Positions 31,842-33,034 of a stretch of 33,034 bases of DNA are shown in pieces (the stretch's first letter is position 1; the number at the start of each line of letters is the position of its first letter). The stretch covers positions 1-33,034 of the forward strand of contig DAITAC010000045.1 in assembly GCA_036824465.1 (NCBI GenBank). The letters are read 5' to 3'. The notes beneath the pieces were generated by a model, which was given only the letters and a program-made list of their open reading frames with translations, made no database searches and was not told the origin of the DNA. A program made the translations under genes and the position numbers. The DNA comes from JAKOQB01 sp036824465. Its GTDB lineage: Bacteria; Pseudomonadota; Gammaproteobacteria; Burkholderiales; Burkholderiaceae_F.

Positions 31842-33034
31842 GCGGCAACGGGGTTGATGCGAGACCAGCGGCGCGCGCGCCAAAGCAGCCAGCCCGCAAT
31901 CGACAGGTTCAACAGATTCCAGCCGATACCGTTGAAGAACGCCGCGCGGTACGAGCCGGTGAAGTCGAACACTGCGCCCGACAGCCATCCGCCGAGCGCC
32001 ATGCCGCCCAGCGTGGCCATCAGCACCGTGCCGACGCGCGCCCCCGCCTCTTGCGGCGCAAAGTACTCGCGCACGATGATGGCGTACGACGGCACGATTC
32101 CGCCCTGAAACAGTCCGAACAAGGCGGAAATCACATAAAGCGACGTAAGGCCGTCAAATGGCACGTACAGCAGCAGCGCGGTTCCCTGCAACGCCGAGCC
32201 GAGCAACAGCGTTGCCAGTCCGCCGATGCGATCGGCGATCCAGCCCGAGGCAAGCCGGCTCACGATGCCGAAACCCAGCATCAGCGACAGCATCTCGGCG
32301 CCGCGCGCGGCGCCATAGCCGAGGTCCGCGCAGTACGCGACGATATGGACCTGCGGCATTGACATCGCCACACAACAGGAGATGCCGGCAACGATCAACA
32401 GGCCTTGCAGCACGGCGGGACTCAGCCCGAGCGGGCGGGTCGGCGTAGCGCGGGCCGACGTGTTGACCGCATCGTCGTGCAACGGCGCCCGCCGCCGCAG
32501 CAGCAGCGCGAGCGGCAGCATCGTCACGAGACAGAACACGCCTACGCTGACGTGCGCAGTGCGCCATCCAAAGTGATCGATCAGGTACTGCACCACCGGC
32601 GGCCATAGCGTGCCGGCGAAATAGTTTCCGCTGGCCGCGATGGCGACCGCGAGTCCGCGTCGTCGCCGGAACCAGTGCGACGTGTCAGCGATCAGCGGAC
32701 CGAAGGTGGCCGATGCGCCCAGCAGACCGATCAGCACGCCGTGCGCGAGCGTGAACTGAAGGTAACTGGTCGAAAGCCCGGCCGCCACGTAGCCGGCCGA
32801 CAACGCGATCGTTGCCGCCAGCACCGGCGCCATCACGCCGGAGCGGTCGGCCCAGCGGCCCATCAGCACGCCGCCAAGCGCGAATCCGATCATCAACGCA
32901 GAAAAGGGCGCCGATGCAGCCGAACGCGACAAGCCGAACTCGCTTGCTACCGACGGCAACGCGACGACGAACGACCACATTCCCACACCGCCCAGCGTGG
33001 AGAGCAGCACGGCCGCGGCGAGGCGGCGCAAGGC
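31838..33034 (-). CDS. MFS transporter (partial, 5' end at or beyond the window edge)
   Basis: At least 397 residues with about 12 membrane helices. The loop 2-3 MFS motif reads GVLMGRWADRSG near residues 54-65, and GFGIVSRLASGWIADRIGG carries the corresponding motif in the second half. The overall pattern resembles the oxalate/formate antiporter and monocarboxylate porter-like group. The only start codon inside the window is TTG at 33031, three bases from the edge and without a visible ribosome site, so the true start probably lies outside. The gene overlaps the TauD-type dioxygenase by 4 nt (ATGA). The substrate is unknown. Confidence 0.88.
   Translation of the reverse strand, partial: ALRRLAAAVLLSTLGGVGMWSFVVALPSVASEFGLSRSAASAPFSALMIGFALGGVLMGRWADRSGVMAPVLAATIALSAGYVAAGLSTSYLQFTLAHGVLIGLLGASATFGPLIADTSHWFRRRRGLAVAIAASGNYFAGTLWPPVVQYLIDHFGWRTAHVSVGVFCLVTMLPLALLLRRRAPLHDDAVNTSARATPTRPLGLSPAVLQGLLIVAGISCCVAMSMPQVHIVAYCADLGYGAARGAEMLSLMLGFGIVSRLASGWIADRIGGLATLLLGSALQGTALLLYVPFDGLTSLYVISALFGLFQGGIVPSYAIIVREYFAPQEAGARVGTVLMATLGGMALGGWLSGAVFDFTGSYRAAFFNGIGWNLLNLSIAGWLLWRARRWSRINPVAA

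Noticed and set aside
1..33034. tRNA, rRNA, CRISPR arrays or prophage genes
   Set aside because: I looked for conserved rRNA stretches, tRNA-like cloverleaf and TTCRA loops, regularly spaced repeats and phage or transposase motifs and saw none; a covariance search would be needed to exclude small RNAs.

Overview
The window is GC-rich, gene-dense chromosomal DNA of a heterotrophic proteobacterium. The gene families (fused isobutyryl-CoA mutase, Pseudomonas-type branched-chain keto acid dehydrogenase, Kup, TTC38-like and YjbQ proteins, compact operons with GGAG-type ribosome sites) fit a betaproteobacterium or a close gammaproteobacterial relative. The taxon is inferred, not proven. I see no rRNA, tRNA, CRISPR array, phage genes or transposase gene.

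Layout, left to right. (1) 2-1693: 3' end of icmF (isobutyryl-CoA mutase fused to its G-protein chaperone) and a hotdog thioesterase. (2) 1790-2237: a cold-shock protein with a long leader, candidate promoter and clear terminator. (3) 2461-6909: a TPR-GGDEF diguanylate cyclase, an MFS exporter and a TSUP anion transporter. (4) 7118-12385: the complete branched-chain 2-oxoacid dehydrogenase operon (E1alpha, E1beta, E2, E3), followed by yjbQ and a TTC38-like TPR protein. (5) 14236-17886, minus strand: a tight five-gene operon encoding a Tat-exported small subunit, a GMC dehydrogenase, a DJ-1/PfpI protein, a ribbon-helix-helix protein and glyoxalase I. (6) 18074-20947: a four-helix membrane protein (minus strand) and a molybdopterin oxidoreductase. 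(7) 20971-25369: a short KdpD-like kinase, a KdpE-like regulator and the Kup potassium transporter. (8) 25387-27880: an XRE-type regulator divergent from a lipoprotein, an ABM-domain protein and a lone cyclic-nucleotide-binding-like domain. (9) 27930-33034, minus strand: an MFS transporter and TauD-type dioxygenase that overlap by ATGA, a catalytically dead HtrA-like PDZ protein, a PepSY membrane protein and a SnoaL-like lipoprotein.

Functional links. The branched-chain dehydrogenase makes isobutyryl-CoA from valine, and IcmF interconverts isobutyryl-CoA and butyryl-CoA, so the left half of the window serves acyl-CoA metabolism. The minus-strand operon combines two carbonyl-detoxifying families with a periplasm-directed dehydrogenase. 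The two-component pair sits next to kup rather than kdpFABC, which suggests K+-linked control of a different transporter.

The most unusual object is a 286-bp palindromic element at 8351-8636, exactly between E1alpha and E1beta. It has perfect 17-bp terminal inverted repeats and contains two further long hairpins with perfect 18-bp and 17-bp arms. The left terminal repeat contains the E1alpha stop codon and the right one contains the E1beta Shine-Dalgarno sequence. Separately, the 100-N gap at 21075-21174 is flanked by identical 55-bp copies. Collapsing them restores an intact histidine kinase, so the gap is almost certainly an assembly artefact.
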